The position numbers were made by a program, and so were the translations under genes. A stretch of 39,604 bases of DNA from JBJXGC01 sp046154545 (lineage in GTDB: Bacteria > Chloroflexota > Dehalococcoidia > Tepidiformales > Tepidiformaceae): NCBI GenBank assembly GCA_046154545.1, contig JBJXGC010000327.1:1-39604 (forward strand), read 5' to 3'. This document shows positions 39,410 to 39,604 of this stretch, one piece after another. Every line of letters starts with the position of its first letter. Positions within the stretch are counted from its first letter, which is position 1. The notes beneath the pieces were generated by a model. It was not told where the DNA came from. It searched no databases and saw only the letters and a list, made by a program, of their open reading frames with translations.

Positions 39410-39415
39410 TACACT
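39410..39415 (+). promoter_or_regulatory. -10 box of the terminal SDR gene
   Basis: TACACT, 29 nt before the ATG; GGAG lies in the leader. Confidence 0.4.
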
Positions 39416-39444
39416 CCCGGCACCTTCCACACGGAGCACCTCCC

Positions 39445-39604
39445 ATGTCCCGTCCCGTCGCAGTCATCACCGGCGCAAGCCGCGGTATCGGCAAACAGCT
39501 CTCTATCGACATGGCCCGCGAGGGCTACGACATCGTCGCCATCGCCCGGTCGACCGCTGACAGCCCCACCAAACTCCCGGGCACGGTCGATGAAACCGTC
39601 CAGC
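39445..39604 (+). CDS. Short-chain dehydrogenase, N-terminal fragment (3' end outside window)
   Basis: 53 residues are visible. VAVITGASRGIGKQLSIDMA is the SDR cofactor motif (TGASRGIG, residues 10-17), followed by GYDIVAIARS, where the Arg suggests NADP(H). GGAG lies 9 nt before the ATG. With FabF and AcpS nearby a FabG-like role is possible, but the fragment is too short to decide. Confidence 0.8.
   Translation, partial: MSRPVAVITGASRGIGKQLSIDMAREGYDIVAIARSTADSPTKLPGTVDETVQ

Overview
The window is GC-rich (roughly two thirds GC), densely coded and shows no rRNA, tRNA, CRISPR array, transposase or phage gene. The gene mix suggests a member of the Chloroflexota, perhaps Dehalococcoidia/Tepidiformia-like. 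The clues are several F420-type oxidoreductases, family III CoA-transferases, Uma2 and DUF433/DUF5615 accessory genes, an HTH_25-PASTA membrane protein, and many genes that look leaderless (a -10 box 6-7 nt before the start codon). The assignment is inference from gene content, not from a marker-gene tree.

Layout. (1) 1-7897, almost all on the minus strand: an exopolysaccharide locus. It holds a short phosphoglycosyl transferase, a UDP-glucuronate decarboxylase-like enzyme, Wzz and CpsD homologues, a 48-aa membrane protein, an O-antigen ligase/polymerase-like protein, a family 2 glycosyltransferase and an exported protein of unknown function. Several ORFs are joined by 4-nt stop/start overlaps. 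(2) 8167-8887: a coiled-coil protein and a small CxxCxGxG zinc protein. (3) 9000-12224: four transcription regulators (LuxR-type, canonical OmpR-type, OmpR-type with a dead receiver, and a divergent winged-helix protein with a dead receiver). No histidine kinase is present. (4) 12519-14774: an HTH-TM-PASTA protein directly joined to rimO. (5) 14804-24724: a catabolic/redox and accessory region. It contains a DUF385 protein, SDR, TrmO-like methyltransferase, nitroreductase, two luciferase-like oxidoreductases, a CoA-transferase pair, two Uma2 genes (one frameshifted), and two tandem DUF433-DUF5615 modules whose toxin-like halves are both broken.

(6) 24725-26029: divergent arsM and arsR around two palindromic operators. 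(7) 26206-33456: two alpha/beta hydrolases, an RDD protein, an exported Ala/Pro-rich protein, a large BNR-repeat protein, a hypothetical protein, a broken XRE gene, and a lipoprotein serine protease with a C-terminal excalibur domain. (8) 33610-39604: housekeeping genes, all on the plus strand: acpS, nnr (bifunctional NAD(P)HX repair), fabF, recJ, a Clp-N-like protein and the start of an SDR. acpS-nnr and fabF-recJ-Clp-N are linked by stop/start overlaps.

The most unusual points are: the kinase-less cluster of four regulators, three with degenerate receivers, next to the polysaccharide locus and sharing a 10-mer with its promoter region; the decaying tandem DUF433-DUF5615 modules; a family of short interspersed repeats built on a roughly 9-nt CGCCAAGGA-like unit, including near-identical 42-bp copies upstream of fabF and the terminal SDR; and a recurrent leaderless promoter layout.
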